Positions 36,830 to 45,426 are shown, counted from the stretch's first letter. The stretch: 64,000 nucleotides of DNA from Streptomyces caniferus (GCF_009811555.1 NZ_BLIN01000005.1:1-64000); one strand, 5' to 3'. The notes: generated by a model not told the origin, from the sequence alone. Translations and numbers: made by a program.

Positions 36830-37783
36830 CTACCGGTCGGCGGCGCTCTGGGCCGCCGGCTCGGCCGGTGCCTCCGGCGGTGCGGGGAAGCGGTTACCGG
36901 TCAGCCGCCGTAGCAGCGCCGGGTTGGTCAGCATCACGGCGTTGCCGACCAGGATCAGGAAGACGCCCGCCAGGTCCCGCGCCGTCCAGTGGAACTCCTC
37001 GAACACCGTGGACAGCAGGAGCGCCACGATCGGGAAGAGCACCATCGCGTACGCGGCACGCTCACCGCCGATCCGGCCGAGCAGGGTGAGATAGGCGCCG
37101 AAGCCGATCACCGAGCCGAAGACGGCGAGGTAGACGAGCGAGCCGGCGTACTGCGGCGTCGGGTCGAACAGGGCCCCGCCCCCGAAGAACACGGCGTACG
37201 GGGCCATCAGCAGCGCCCCGTACGCCATGGCGTACCCGGTGCCCTGGATCACCGGGATGCCGGCGGCCTGAGTCTTGCCGGAGACCACGTTGCCCAGGCA
37301 GAACACCAGGGTGCCGAGGACCGAGAGCACGATGCCCTGCCCCGTTCCGGAGGAGAGGCCGAAGTTCTGGAACTCCGGCCAGAACACCGTGCCGATCCCC
37401 AGCAGCCCGATCGCTCCGCCTACGAGCATCTTCGCGGTGATCGCGCGCTTGAAGAAGATGCGGGCGAACGCCATGTTCACCACCAGCGACATCGCGAAGA
37501 TGATCGAGACGAGGCCGGTGGCGAGGTACTGCTCGGCGAAGTAGAAGCACACGAAGTTGGTGGAGAACATCAGCGCGCCCATGAGGACGAACTGCCCGTG
37601 CACCCGCAGCGGATAGCGCAGCGGCAGGCCGCGCAGGCGCGCCCACGCCAGCAGGATGACGGCCGCCAGCGCGAACCGGTAGGCGATCGATGCCGTGGGG
37701 TGCACATCCCCGAGCTGGCCCTTGATGGCCAGCCAGGTGGAGCCCCAGATCAGCACCGTCACCACGTAGAGGACGGCGTTCAT
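36830..37783 (-). CDS. EamA/DMT-family transporter
   Basis: 317 residues, ten hydrophobic helices in two EamA repeats (VVTVLIWGSTWLAIKGQLGDVHP opens the first, SVLGTLVFCLGNVVSGKTQAAG the second). Members export metabolites or amino acids. The 4-nt overlap with hpgT (ATGA) puts it in the biosynthetic operon; an amino-acid or product efflux role is inferred. It is the second exporter of the cluster. Confidence 0.85.
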   Translation of the reverse strand: MNAVLYVVTVLIWGSTWLAIKGQLGDVHPTASIAYRFALAAVILLAWARLRGLPLRYPLRVHGQFVLMGALMFSTNFVCFYFAEQYLATGLVSIIFAMSLVVNMAFARIFFKRAITAKMLVGGAIGLLGIGTVFWPEFQNFGLSSGTGQGIVLSVLGTLVFCLGNVVSGKTQAAGIPVIQGTGYAMAYGALLMAPYAVFFGGGALFDPTPQYAGSLVYLAVFGSVIGFGAYLTLLGRIGGERAAYAMVLFPIVALLLSTVFEEFHWTARDLAGVFLILVGNAVMLTNPALLRRLTGNRFPAPPEAPAEPAAQSAADR

Positions 37784-39102
37784 GCGCAGCTCCGTTCCAG
37801 CAGTCCGACCAACCGCCGGGCTCCTTCAGTTACTTGGGCAGGCGTCAGGTAGCTGAGGGAAAGCCGCATCTGGTACCGGCCGCCGCTGTCCGGATCCGGG
37901 TAGAAGTAACTCATGGGCGTCCAGATCACCCCGTGCTCGCGGGCGGACTCTTCGAGCAGCGCGTTGTCCGCGGGGACGGGCAGGGTCAGGGTGAGGAAGA
38001 AGCCGCCCTCGGGCGAGTTCCAGTGGATCCCGGCCGCCTCGCGTCGCTCGGGAGGCAGCAGCCGGTCGAGCGAGTCGAGCAGGACCTTCAGGTTCTCCTG
38101 GTAGAAGTCGGCGGCCGGCTTGTTGGCCTCCCGCAGACGGAAGTCATGGGTGAGGAGCATGCCCCCGATGACCGCCTGGCTGAGCGCCGGGGTGTTGACC
38201 GTCACCATGCCCTTGATCTTGGACAGTTCGTCCGCCAGGAGCGTACGGCTGCCGTCCGACGCCTGGACGTGCTGGTCGGCGACCACATAGCCGACCCGGG
38301 CTCCGGGGAAGCAGGTCTTGGCGAAGGAACCGAGGTAGATCACTCGCCGCCGGCCGTCCAGCGCCTTGAGCGTGGGCAGGCCGGTACCGGTGCGCGTGAA
38401 GAATCCGTACGGATTGTCCTCCAGGAGGAGCAGGTCCTCCTCCTCGGCCATGTCGAGCAGACGGTGGCGCGTGGGGAGCGGCAGGCAGGTGCCGGTGGGG
38501 TTGGAGAAGTCCGGAACCAGGTAGAGCGCGCGCGGGCGCTTACCGGCCGCCCGCAGGTCGGCGACGGTCCGCCGCAGCACGTCCGGGTCGATCCCGTTCT
38601 CGCCCTCGGGCACGTGCACGGTCTCGATGTCCAGCAGCCGGGCCGCTCCGGTGATCCCGACATAGCAGGGCGAAGAGACCAGCAGGACGTCCGAGGAATC
38701 ACGGAACAGCGCGCGAAGGGCGAGGAACATGCCCTCCTGGCAGCCCACGGTGACGACGAGGGATGCGGGGTCCGCCTCGATGCCCTCGTCGTTGCGCAGG
38801 GCGCGGGCCACCAGCTCATGGATCTGGCCGTTGGTCCGCCCGTACTGGAAGAGCAGGGTCCGAACCTCGTCGGGGGTCCGGCCCAGGTCCTCGGAGAGAT
38901 GCCGGGTGTACGCGTCGAGGTAGTCGCCGATCCGCTCGACCTCGAACAGCCCTTCATAGGGGCGGCCCGGCCCGAAGGAGATCGCTTGCGGGTAGCGGGA
39001 GGTGACCTCGTTGAGGAAGTTCATCACTTCCATGAGCGGGTCGCCGAGCGAGCCGTGCAGCTCGTCGGCGGACAGCATGGTGGTGGGGGAACCGTGACTC
39101 AC
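37780..39102 (-). CDS. hpgT: 4-hydroxyphenylglycine aminotransferase (HpgT-like)
   Basis: 440 residues from GTG 39102, overlapping the PhyH stop by 4 nt. Fold I aminotransferase of the MocR/2-aminoadipate-like group without an HTH: SFGPGRPYEGLFEVERI, QYGRTNGQIHELVARAL, VVTVGCQEGMFLALRAL, VPDFSNPTGTCLPL, LLLLEDNPYGFF and the PLP Lys in LGSFAKTCFPGARVGYV. The GQIHELVA/QEGMFL pattern and the company of HmaS and Hmo identify HpgT, which transaminates 4-hydroxyphenylglyoxylate to L-Hpg, usually with tyrosine as donor so that 4-hydroxyphenylpyruvate is regenerated. Confidence 0.85.
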   Translation of the reverse strand: MSHGSPTTMLSADELHGSLGDPLMEVMNFLNEVTSRYPQAISFGPGRPYEGLFEVERIGDYLDAYTRHLSEDLGRTPDEVRTLLFQYGRTNGQIHELVARALRNDEGIEADPASLVVTVGCQEGMFLALRALFRDSSDVLLVSSPCYVGITGAARLLDIETVHVPEGENGIDPDVLRRTVADLRAAGKRPRALYLVPDFSNPTGTCLPLPTRHRLLDMAEEEDLLLLEDNPYGFFTRTGTGLPTLKALDGRRRVIYLGSFAKTCFPGARVGYVVADQHVQASDGSRTLLADELSKIKGMVTVNTPALSQAVIGGMLLTHDFRLREANKPAADFYQENLKVLLDSLDRLLPPERREAAGIHWNSPEGGFFLTLTLPVPADNALLEESAREHGVIWTPMSYFYPDPDSGGRYQMRLSLSYLTPAQVTEGARRLVGLLERSCA

Positions 39103-40016
39103 CGGGGGTCCTCCCACAGGACGGGGCAGAAGTCCGCGTCGTTGTAGTCGGGGTTGCCGTTCTCGTCCTTGCCGACGAGCACATCGTTGTTGTAGACGAC
39201 GAGGTCGCCGGAGGACAGCTCGAAGGGCCGCCACTGGTTGGCCTGGTCCTGCAGGTGCAGCGAGATGGCCCGGCGGGGACGGTCGCTGAGGTTGTAACCG
39301 CTGCCGTGGTAGGTGCGGCAGTGGTGGAAGCTGATGTGTCCCTTGGGGATGTTCACCGGGACCTTGCGCACCTCCGCGTTGTTGAACGCGGCGTTCTCGG
39401 AGAGCATGTCCTCGAGCTCCGACCGGTCGCGTTCGGCGAAGTGGCGGCTGGTGGAATCGTCCCCGCCGATCTCCTTCCAGCGGTGACTGCCATCGACCAT
39501 CGTGATCGTCCCCATCTCCTCGTCACAGTCGTGGAAGGGGATGAAGGCGGTGAGCATCTCGTCGGAGGAGCAGGTCTGCCAGTAGTGGCGGTCGAAGTGC
39601 CACGGCACGATGTTGCGGGCGTCGTCCGCACGCTGCGGCTTGTGGATGAGCGTGCTGTTCCACAGCCGTATCTGGCTGGTCTCCGCGATACGTGCCGCGA
39701 CCGCCGCGATCAGCGGCTTGGCCAGGATGCTGCGGATGGTCTCGTCCTCGTAGAAGATGTAGTCGTTGTGCCGGTGCACATCGCCCTGCGACGGCTCCCA
39801 GTACGCCAGGCGCGGCGGCCGGGTCGGCAGGGTGCGGTCCCGGTGGCCGGCGTAGAAGCGGTCGGCCGCGGAGTTCAGCAGGTCGGCTTCCTCGTCGGTC
39901 AGCAGCTTCTTCGACAGATACCAGCCGTGCTCCTGGTAGAACTGCACGTCTTCGTCGGACGGCAGCAGGTCCCGCTCGGCGTCGGTCAGCGCGAAGCGTG
40001 CGTCGTTCGTCGTCAT
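39099..40016 (-). CDS. Phytanoyl-CoA dioxygenase (PhyH)-family oxygenase
   Basis: 305 residues. EHGWYLSKKLLTDEEADLLNSAADRFYAG begins the family, the iron motif is H-x-D in PWHFDRHYW, the later His lies in HHCRTYHGSGYNLS, and the 2-oxoglutarate Arg is in DRPRRAISLHLQD. GTMIVDGSHRW-like sequence (TITMVDGSHRWKEIG) is present. It is a non-heme iron oxygenase, probably hydroxylating an amino acid or peptide. It is embedded between hpgT and hmo with ATGA/GTGA overlaps, so it belongs to the pathway though not to Hpg synthesis itself. Confidence 0.85.
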   Translation of the reverse strand: MTTNDARFALTDAERDLLPSDEDVQFYQEHGWYLSKKLLTDEEADLLNSAADRFYAGHRDRTLPTRPPRLAYWEPSQGDVHRHNDYIFYEDETIRSILAKPLIAAVAARIAETSQIRLWNSTLIHKPQRADDARNIVPWHFDRHYWQTCSSDEMLTAFIPFHDCDEEMGTITMVDGSHRWKEIGGDDSTSRHFAERDRSELEDMLSENAAFNNAEVRKVPVNIPKGHISFHHCRTYHGSGYNLSDRPRRAISLHLQDQANQWRPFELSSGDLVVYNNDVLVGKDENGNPDYNDADFCPVLWEDPR

Positions 40017-41185
40017 GCCATTTCCTTGTCGTTCGAAGTGGGGTGGAACGGAAGGTCCGCGGAGGGGTGGAGCAGGTCCCGGGTGATGGTGTCGAGGCGG
40101 GGCCGGCCGGTCAGGGCCATCGCCTCCTCCAGCTCCGCCCGGAGGGTGGCCAGGACCCGTTCGACACCGTCGGCACCGTCGACGGCGAGGCCCCAGAGGA
40201 CGGGACGGCCGACCAGCACCGCGCGGGCCCCGAGCGCCAGCGCCTTGAGCACGTCCGTACCGCGGCGGATGCCACCGTCGACGAGGACCTCGCACTCGGG
40301 CGGCACGGCGGCGACGACCTCGGGCAGCGCGTCCAACGCCGGTATCACGCCGTCGAGTTGGCGGCCGCCGTGGGTGGAGACGATCAGCCCTGCCACCCCG
40401 AGATCGGCCGCCCGCCGGGCGTCCTCCGCGGTGAGTACGCCCTTGAGCACCAGCGGCAGGCGGGTCAGCGAACGCAACCAGGCCAGGTCCTCCCAGGTGA
40501 ACGCGGCGTCATGGTGCAGCGCGGCGTGTTCGGCCAGGGTGGAGTTGCCGGACCGGCCCTCGTGCAGCCCGGCCCGTTGGCCGTGGTCCAGGTTGGCCGG
40601 CCGGACGTACGGCGGCAGGCTGAACCCATTGCGCAGGTCGCGCTCGCGGCGCGCCATCCGCGGGGTGTCGACGGTGATCACCAGGGCCCCGTAGCCGGCG
40701 GCTTCGGCGCGCCGTACGAGGGACTCGGTGACCTCTCTGCGGCGCATCACGTACAGCTGCAGCCACAGCGGGCCGGTCGCGGCCCGCGCGGTCTCCTCGA
40801 GCGTCTTGCTCGCGAAGGTGCTGGCGATGGTGAGCGCACCCACCGCACCGGCCGCGCGGGCGGTGGCGATCTCGCCGTCCGCATGGACCAGCCGGTGGTA
40901 GGCCATCGGCGCGATACCGATGGGGATCGACACCGGCCGGCCGAGCAGTGTGGTGCCCAACTCGAGGTGGGACACGTCGACGAGAGTCCGCGGACGCAGC
41001 CGGTAGCGGTCGTAGGCCTCGCGGTCCTCGCGCAGCGTCACCTCGTCACCGCTGCCACCGGCGATGTAGTCCCATACGGACCGGTCGAGCCGGGCGCCTG
41101 CCGCCGCTGCGTAGTCCCTGGGGGACAGGAGCGGGTCCTCCGGGGCATCGTGCGGCTCGGCCCGCCCGGCCACCGGAGCGGTCAC
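40013..41185 (-). CDS. hmo: 4-hydroxymandelate oxidase (FMN, Hmo-like)
   Basis: 390 residues from GTG 41185. The FMN-dependent alpha-hydroxy acid oxidase pattern is complete: DYAAAAGARLDRSVWDYIAGGSGDE, IPIGIAPMAYHRLVHADGE, PLWLQLYVMRRREVTE, ALVITVDTPRMARRERD, LVLKGVLTAEDARRA and the catalytic His/Arg in IVSTHGGRQLDG, followed by EVLVDGGIRRGTDVLKALALGARAVLVGRP. With HmaS directly upstream it oxidises 4-hydroxymandelate to 4-hydroxybenzoylformate. Confidence 0.9.
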   Translation of the reverse strand: MTAPVAGRAEPHDAPEDPLLSPRDYAAAAGARLDRSVWDYIAGGSGDEVTLREDREAYDRYRLRPRTLVDVSHLELGTTLLGRPVSIPIGIAPMAYHRLVHADGEIATARAAGAVGALTIASTFASKTLEETARAATGPLWLQLYVMRRREVTESLVRRAEAAGYGALVITVDTPRMARRERDLRNGFSLPPYVRPANLDHGQRAGLHEGRSGNSTLAEHAALHHDAAFTWEDLAWLRSLTRLPLVLKGVLTAEDARRAADLGVAGLIVSTHGGRQLDGVIPALDALPEVVAAVPPECEVLVDGGIRRGTDVLKALALGARAVLVGRPVLWGLAVDGADGVERVLATLRAELEEAMALTGRPRLDTITRDLLHPSADLPFHPTSNDKEMA

Positions 41186-42291
41186 CCCTCGGTCCTCGCC
41201 GCGGCGCCGACCGGAACGCCGGCATCCGGGCCCTCGGCGCGCTCGCGCTCCACGGCCTCGTAGAGAGCCTTGATGTTGCCGCTGCCGAAGGTCCGCGCCT
41301 CGAGCCGCTGGATCAGCTCGAAGAACACCGTACGGCGGGCGTAGGGAGAGCGGGTGAACACCTGGACCAGCTGGCCCCATTCGTCCCGGTCGGCCAGCAG
41401 GCCCAGTTCTTGCAGGACCTCGGTGTCGATGTCCACCTCGATGCCCCGGTCGGCCAGCGCGGAGTAGTAACCGGCCGGGGTCGACAGCAACTCCACGCCG
41501 GACGCGCGCAGTTCGCGGGCCGCCCGGACGATGTCGTTCGTACCGTAGGCCACATGCTGGACGCCGGGACCGTCGAAACCGTCGAGGAAGTCGTTGAGCT
41601 GACCGCGGTCGCCGACCGGGTCCGGCTCCACCATGGTGAAGGTGACGCCCCTGGTCTCGTCCTGCACGACCTTCGAAGCCATCGCCTGACCACCGACGAC
41701 TATGTACTCGTCGTAGGTGTGCCGCAGCCCCAGCGCCCGCTGATAGAAGTCGACCATGGTCTCCAGCGAACCGGCGCGCAGGCACAGGGCCAGGTGGTCG
41801 ACCGAGCGCAGCAGCTCGGGGCCCGGCGCGGCTACGGCGGCAACGGGCCGATATCGCTTGGGCAGGAAGGCGCCTGACGGCTCGTCACGCTGTACGAAGC
41901 TGTGGACCAGGTCGTTGGTCGCGGCGATGGTGGCCCGGGTGACCCGGCCGGTGGGGTCCTCGAAGGTCTGCGGTTCCGAGACGACCTCGGCCCCTGCGGC
42001 CACCGCCCGTTCGAAGTCGCCGACCGCATCGTCCGTCCGCAGGGCCACATCGCGGACACCGTCGCCGTGCCTGCGGACGAACCGCGAGGCCGCGTGGTCG
42101 GCGTGCAGGGCGGAGGTCAGTACCAGGCGGACGCCGCCGTGCGCCAGCACCAGCGAGCGGGCTCCGGCCAGTCCGGTGAGCGGTCCCGCCTCGGCCACCA
42201 CCCGGAATCCGTAGGTACCGCAGTAGTAGTGGGATGCCTGGTTGACATCCCCGACGAAGAACTCAACATGGTCGACGGAATGGACAGTCAC
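41182..42291 (-). CDS. hmaS: 4-hydroxymandelate synthase (HmaS-like)
   Basis: 369 residues from GTG 42291, two VOC units. Iron ligands are seen as H in VDHLALCLRAG (near 165), H in VQHVAYGTND (near 245) and E in TVFFELIQRLEA (near 324). The sequence also fits 4-hydroxyphenylpyruvate dioxygenase, which shares the fold and ligands. HmaS is preferred because hmo, hpgT and pdh lie in the same operon. It converts 4-hydroxyphenylpyruvate to 4-hydroxymandelate with O2. It is the first gene of the run; 204 bp separate it from dhaL upstream on the same strand. Confidence 0.88.
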   Translation of the reverse strand: MTVHSVDHVEFFVGDVNQASHYYCGTYGFRVVAEAGPLTGLAGARSLVLAHGGVRLVLTSALHADHAASRFVRRHGDGVRDVALRTDDAVGDFERAVAAGAEVVSEPQTFEDPTGRVTRATIAATNDLVHSFVQRDEPSGAFLPKRYRPVAAVAAPGPELLRSVDHLALCLRAGSLETMVDFYQRALGLRHTYDEYIVVGGQAMASKVVQDETRGVTFTMVEPDPVGDRGQLNDFLDGFDGPGVQHVAYGTNDIVRAARELRASGVELLSTPAGYYSALADRGIEVDIDTEVLQELGLLADRDEWGQLVQVFTRSPYARRTVFFELIQRLEARTFGSGNIKALYEAVERERAEGPDAGVPVGAAARTEG

Positions 42292-42495
42292 GTAGATCCA
42301 ATCTCGCGTTCAGAGGGGTGACGGGACGCGTTACGGGAGCGCCCCGGAATCCGGCACAGGCGTGGCGCGGCGACGATGCGAGCAAACGGCCGCCGAGCTC
42401 CGGCCCGGGTGAGGAATCAAGAGGTATCGAGTAGCCATCGGACGCCGCGTGGGGCAGTCGGCCGGGGCGGCGGAAGTCCTGCAGGTCACAAACGG

Positions 42496-43152
42496 TCAGG
42501 CGAGCCGGGCTCTCGTCGCCTCGGCTTCCGTCGCCTCGGCGAGGGCGCGGAAGACGTACGCGGTCGAAGTGGCGCCCGGGTCCTGGTGGCCGACGCTGCG
42601 CAGCCCCAGGTACGACGCGCGGCCCTTCCTGGCCTGCATCGGCACGGTGGCCCGCATACCGGCTTCGGCCGCGTCGGCCGCGGCGTGCGCGGCCGTGCGG
42701 AAGTCGGCGCCGGAGTGCGCCGCGTCCCGGAAGGCTGCGACGGCGGGGGCGTACGCGTCGACCATGGTCTTGTCGCCGGGCACCGCCGCGCCCAGCTGCT
42801 GAAGCTTGTCGAGCGCCGCGGCGAGCCCTGCCGCGAACCGCGGGGTGTCGATCTCCGCGTCGGCGTCGAGGGCCTCGCCGAGAGCCCGGAAGGCGCTGCC
42901 GAACAGGGGGCCGGAGGCGCCGCCGACCACGGACACCAGGGTCTTTCCCGCCGCCACGAGGATCTCGTCGACCGAGGCGGCGGGCCGTGACGCGTCGTCG
43001 ATAACGGCGCGCACCGCGCCGAAACCACGAGCCATGTTGGCCCCGTGGTCTCCGTCCCCGATGGCCGAATCAAGTGTGGTGAGGTGCTCCTGGTTCCGGC
43101 TCATGGCCGAGGCGGTGTTCTGCACCCAGTCACGGGTGAGCGAAACATCCAC
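42496..43152 (-). CDS. dhaL: Dihydroxyacetone kinase subunit DhaL (ADP-binding)
   Basis: 218 residues from the GTG at 43152 with GAAGGAG five bases before it. WVQNTASAMSRNQEHLTTLDSAIGDGDHGANMARGFGAV holds the D-x-D-x-x-N/H Mg site; SVVGGASGPLFGSAF, AVPGDKTMVDAYAPAV and RKGRASYLGLRSVGHQDPGATSTAYVF complete the DhaL fold. An alternative ATG at 43308, also with a strong AAGGAG, would add 52 basic, Cys-containing residues. dhaK is missing from the window although dhaM lies 1.2 kb away. Confidence 0.85.
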   Translation of the reverse strand: MDVSLTRDWVQNTASAMSRNQEHLTTLDSAIGDGDHGANMARGFGAVRAVIDDASRPAASVDEILVAAGKTLVSVVGGASGPLFGSAFRALGEALDADAEIDTPRFAAGLAAALDKLQQLGAAVPGDKTMVDAYAPAVAAFRDAAHSGADFRTAAHAAADAAEAGMRATVPMQARKGRASYLGLRSVGHQDPGATSTAYVFRALAEATEAEATRARLA

Positions 43153-43383
43153 CGGTACTCCTTCGGTTGGGGCTCCAACAGGGCTGTGCAACCAGGGGTG
43201 TTGACGGAGGTGACGCGCAACGGGGGCACACGGCGGGAACGTCCCCGACGCCGGGCACGAAGCCGAGTGCTCGGGTAACTTGACGGGCTTCTTCGCAGTC
43301 TTCCGCATGGCAGGCGCTCCTTCGCTCCCCCGCGATCGCAACCTTGAGCGGTAGGTCGGATCGCTGACATTTTCCGAAAGCTG

Positions 43384-43398
43384 TTCGGCATTACCGAA
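43384..43398. promoter_or_regulatory. Candidate IclR operator upstream of dhaL
   Basis: TTCGGCATTACCGAA, a perfect 5-5-5 palindrome between the IclR gene's 3' end and dhaL. A related sequence lies between IclR and dhaM. Palindromes of about 15 bp with TTCG arms are usual IclR-family sites; binding is inferred. Confidence 0.45.
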
Positions 43399-43547
43399 TG
43401 GCCACAGGAAGCAAAACCCACCGACCCCGGCCCCGTCAAGGACTTGTTGCACAGCGGCTCCGCAGACCGCAGATCTTGTCGAATCAACCAGCCTTACATG
43501 CCGAGTTGATGAACACTCCATTGCATCGGGAGGGCCCCCGAGCAACG

Positions 43548-44324
43548 TCAGCTGCTGGCGCGCAGACCCGCGTTACGCGGTGCGCCGAGATCCCGCGACA
43601 GGCTGCGGGCGACTTCGCGCACCGCGATGGCACACTCCTGACGTGCACTGTCGGCGAGCAGGCGCTCGACCGGGCCCACCAGGCCGAGGCCGCCCACGAC
43701 TTCGCCGGTGCGGTCGAAGACGGGGGCCGCGATGCCGGCGTCCCCCAAGGTCAACTCCTGGTCGTCCAGCGCGTACCCGGTCTCACGCACCTGGTCCAAC
43801 TGCGTCGCGAGCCGTTCGGGGTCGTCGATGCTGGCACCGGTGACCCGGAGCAGCTCGCCCGCCAGCAGCTCCTTACGGCGTTCGGCGGGCAGGAAGGCCG
43901 CAATGGCCTTGCCCAGGGCGCAGGTGTTCCAGGGCAGACTGGCCCCCGTCTCCAGCACCTGCACCGAACCGCCGGGGCGGAACGCATGGTGGACGACGAG
44001 GACGTGGCGGTCCGTGAAGACCCCGACCCACACGGCGGCACCGGTCTGGGTGGCCAGCAGATCGGCCCAGGTCACCGCGCGGGTGCGCAGTTCGTGCGAG
44101 TCCAGGTAGGCGTTGCCGAGGACCACCAGTCCGGGGCCCAATTGGTACTTGCCCGTCTCGCGGTCCTGGACGACCATGCCCTCCGCCTCCAGGGTGCGCA
44201 GCAGGGCGTGCACGGTGGGCTTGGCGACGCCGATGCGGTCGGCCAGTTCTGTCACTCCCAGTCGCGGTGTCGCCGTGGCGAGCTCCCGGAGAACGTGCAT
44301 CGCCCTGTGCACCGCCTGGACCAT
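43548..44324 (-). CDS. IclR-family transcriptional regulator
   Basis: 258 residues. N-terminal winged helix (LGVTELADRIGVAKPTVHALLRTLEAEGMVVQDRETGKYQLG) and C-terminal effector domain (WVGVFTDRHVLVVHHAF, LPWNTCALGKAIAAFLP, GIAAPVFDRTGEVVGGLGLVGP). It is divergent from dhaM with 59 bp between starts and upstream of dhaL on the same strand. It resembles GylR-type regulators of glycerol/dihydroxyacetone use; control of dhaL and dhaM is inferred. Confidence 0.88.
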   Translation of the reverse strand: MVQAVHRAMHVLRELATATPRLGVTELADRIGVAKPTVHALLRTLEAEGMVVQDRETGKYQLGPGLVVLGNAYLDSHELRTRAVTWADLLATQTGAAVWVGVFTDRHVLVVHHAFRPGGSVQVLETGASLPWNTCALGKAIAAFLPAERRKELLAGELLRVTGASIDDPERLATQLDQVRETGYALDDQELTLGDAGIAAPVFDRTGEVVGGLGLVGPVERLLADSARQECAIAVREVARSLSRDLGAPRNAGLRASS

Positions 44325-44339
44325 GGAAACAACTCCCTG

Positions 44340-44354
44340 TTCGGTATTGATGAA
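44340..44354. promoter_or_regulatory. Candidate IclR operator between iclR and dhaM
   Basis: TTCGGTATTGATGAA matches the palindrome at 43384-43398 in 11 of 15 positions and sits in the middle of the 59-bp divergent promoter region, where it could regulate both genes. Confidence 0.4.
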
Positions 44355-44383
44355 CGGCGTTCCGACTTATAGAGTCCTCGTTC

Positions 44384-44776
44384 ATGACACCGTTGGTTGG
44401 CATCGTACTTGTGTCACACAGTGCGGAGATCGCCCTCGGCGTGAAGTCGCTGGTCGAACAGTTGGGCTGCGGACGGGTCGTGGTCGCCACGGCCGGCGGC
44501 ACTGACGACGGCCGCATGGGAACGAGTTACTCCGGCGTCCTCGATGCGCTGCGCACCGCCGATGCCGGTGCCGGCGTGCTGGTCCTGCCGGATCTGGGCA
44601 GCTCGGTCCTCACCGCACGGCTGGTCCTGGAGGACCACCCCGGCACCCACGCCGTCATGGCCGATGCCCCGTTCGTCGAAGGGGCCGTCGCGGCCACCGT
44701 GACCGCCGCGAGCGGCGCGGACCTGTCCACCGTCGTCAAAGAGGCCGAGGAGGCCCGTCACATCAGCAAGTTCTGA
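44384..44776 (+). CDS. dhaM: PTS-type DhaM subunit (phosphoryl donor of Dha kinase)
   Basis: 130 residues. VGIVLVSHSAEIALGVKSLVEQL carries the phosphorylated His (VSHS), and VLVLPDLGSSVLTARLVLED with DAPFVEGAVAATVTAASG completes the EIIA-like DhaM fold. Only the short one-domain version is present, without HPr or EI fusion. It depends on DhaK/DhaL; DhaK is not in the window. Confidence 0.85.
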   Translation: MTPLVGIVLVSHSAEIALGVKSLVEQLGCGRVVVATAGGTDDGRMGTSYSGVLDALRTADAGAGVLVLPDLGSSVLTARLVLEDHPGTHAVMADAPFVEGAVAATVTAASGADLSTVVKEAEEARHISKF

Positions 44777-44830
44777 CGCTACGTGAGGGCGACCGGAGCC
44801 TCTCGACATGCTCGGGGCAGCGCATTCCGG

Positions 44831-45163
44831 TCATTCTCCGACAAAGGCCGCTTCGCACGCCTGGCGGGCATGGCCGTCGAAGACAACGAAACGGATCTCG
44901 CCAAAGGTGTCGGGTGTCGCCTCGATCTCGACGCGGACGGTGTCGACGGCGGTAATCGCGACGGCGGCAAGGCCGCCACCGTACTTCGAGGCACGCAGAT
45001 CACGGCACTCGGCGAGGACCTCCGGGCCGCCGCGCCGGTGCATCGCGCCGTCCACTCCCCCGCCGCCCAGTTCGGTCTCCGCGGGGAACGGACTGCCCAG
45101 GATGAGTCCGTGCGGCCGATCGCCCGCCTCGGCTCTTGGCGGTCTCCTCGTGCCGTGCCGCAT
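44831..45163 (-). pseudogene. Macrodomain (ADP-ribose binding) protein with deletions
   Basis: The frame reads LGGGGVDGAMHRRGGPEVLAECRDLRAS.YGGGL, the ADP-ribose loop of O-acetyl-ADP-ribose deacetylase macrodomains. It then jumps to the family's last helix and strand (AVDTVRVEIEATPDTFGEIRFVVFDGHARQACEAAF). The central 60-70 residues and the normal N-terminus (NAAN motif) are missing, so an internal in-frame deletion and loss of the start have removed activity. Confidence 0.6.
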
Positions 45164-45426
45164 GCTTCCCTCTCGCGCGGAGTTGTGCGCAAAGTGTGCA
45201 GCGCGGCCGGCCAGGACGAGGTGCCGCGTGACCCCTGCGAGCTGCGATTGTGAGGGAATCGGAGTCAATAGTTTTACCAATGTTTACCCGGCGGACACCA
45301 TAGTTGGGCCTACTGAGGCCCTACTTGTCCAGACCGTCGTCGGGCAAGTGCTCACCCCCCACGTGCATCCCCTGTGTGACCCGCATGAAATCCCCTCAAT
45401 TGTCTGTGCGCACCTCTGGAGAGTCC

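Noticed and set aside
41182..42291. Calling this gene 4-hydroxyphenylpyruvate dioxygenase (tyrosine catabolism)
   Set aside because: Fold and ligands fit, but Hmo, HpgT and prephenate dehydrogenase in the same operon favour hydroxymandelate synthase, and no homogentisate genes are nearby.
19352..42291. Isonitrile or nocardicin-type cluster
   Set aside because: The TauD enzyme and Hpg genes are suggestive, but the carrier, ligase and thioesterase set of isonitrile loci and the five-module NRPS of nocardicin are absent.
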